Of a DNA stretch of 64,000 nt, positions 63,425 through 64,000 are shown in pieces (within the stretch, counting starts at the first letter, position 1; every line of letters starts with the position of its first letter). The notes under the pieces are model-generated. The model was given only the letters and a program-made list of their open reading frames with translations, was not told where the DNA came from and ran no database searches. This DNA is from Ooceraea biroi (lineage: Eukaryota > Arthropoda > Insecta > Hymenoptera > Formicidae): contig NC_039507.1 of the NCBI RefSeq assembly GCF_003672135.1, positions 11,904,290-11,968,289 of the forward strand. Reading direction: 5' to 3'. A program made the position numbers and the translations under genes.

Positions 63425-64000
63425 ATGGACATAATTTTCAATGTTCTACACTATTCGTATAATTATTGCTGAACATTTAAAATTACATAAAGGAGAGGTT
63501 TACGAGTAATAATAAATTTTAAATGCAGGATTAAATCATATATAATATTTATTATATATATTATATATTATAGTCAATACTTTAAATCACAGTTTAATTG
63601 TAATTAGTCAGAAAAATATATTGCATAAGTCCAAAAGAGATATGTTTATATATTCTATAAATATAATCAATACAAATGTAATCAGTTAGAAACAAAATAA
63701 ATTAGCTTTTTTGCAAATGTTTAAGACTACTAAATTATAAATTGCATCTTATTGTCTTAATTAAATAATTATCTTAATTTAACTTAATAATTAAGATCTT
63801 TAGATTTAAAATACACGTATACTTTAGAAACAAAACAATAAAAATTAAAAATAAAAAATCAGTCATAAAACTTTAAAAGAGAGTTATCTAATAAAGCTAT
63901 TACATAAAATTATATCTATTATATCTAGTGAAGAAAACAATAAATGTTTGGCTGATATAAAGAATTATGGGATGTCATCTTCGCGTACTCTAAGTTTTTT
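63425..64000. other. AT-rich interval, no gene
   Basis: Nothing recognisable apart from AT-rich microsatellite-like runs near 63540-63570. Confidence 0.4.

Overview
The window looks like insect nuclear DNA, probably Hymenoptera and possibly an ant. The evidence is arthropod-type transposon families (mariner, Transib, Merlin, PIF/Harbinger, BEL/Pao, Penelope-like, DIRS-like), short TTAGG/CCTAA runs near 3340 and 3483-3509, GT-AG introns inside transposon genes, and an AT-rich background broken by GC-rich LTR-like blocks. I recognise no conserved host gene. This is a transposon graveyard with deep nesting, and the order of insertions can be read at several places. The species call is inference.

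Layout. 1-10.6 kb: AT-rich DNA with a Tc1/mariner relic (2058), a Merlin-like inverted-repeat element (2802-3880), hairpins, a TTAA-flanked Kolobok-like element (6735-7417), a foldback with a tRNA-like loop (8718-9121) and a probable solo LTR (to 10621). 11.2-17.7 kb: a PIF/Harbinger element with an open three-exon MADF/Myb-like gene and a truncated nuclease, abutting a Merlin element (13625-17680) that is itself split by a 1.9 kb GC-rich insertion. 19.6-20.6 kb: a foldback with 444-bp arms carrying two opposed tRNA-like units. 22.4-26.1 kb: a 90-bp tandem array interrupted by a Penelope-like element (PLE1) whose reverse-transcriptase frame is open. 26.2-33.2 kb: a BEL/Pao element (5' LTR, tRNA-Tyr primer site, gag, protease) split by a Transib element, itself split by a Kolobok-like element and a tRNA-like insertion; the BEL remnant ends at an ORF1-only, purine-rich LINE (33231-35494).

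35.6-37.1 kb: a piggyBac-type non-autonomous element. 37.3-40.4 kb: PLE2 with terminal inverted repeats, a hammerhead-type ribozyme core and a mutated RT active site, carrying a TA-flanked element that contains a 247-bp near-perfect palindrome. 41.6-49.0 kb: an old mariner broken by a probable solo LTR and by a 5.1 kb DIRS-like tyrosine-recombinase retroelement whose internal complementary region reproduces its own circle junction. 49.1-59.0 kb: a tRNA-like foldback split by PLE3, which contains a hAT, an LTR fragment and an intact mariner (54347-55632) with identical 30-bp terminal repeats; the right arm is split by a second Kolobok-like element containing a Mutator-type MITE. 59-64 kb: LTR-like DNA, a Tc1/mariner fragment, microsatellites and AT-rich DNA.

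The components most likely to be functional are the mariner transposase, the PLE1 reverse transcriptase, the Harbinger MADF gene and possibly the LINE ORF1. Everything else recognisable is truncated, frameshifted or non-autonomous.
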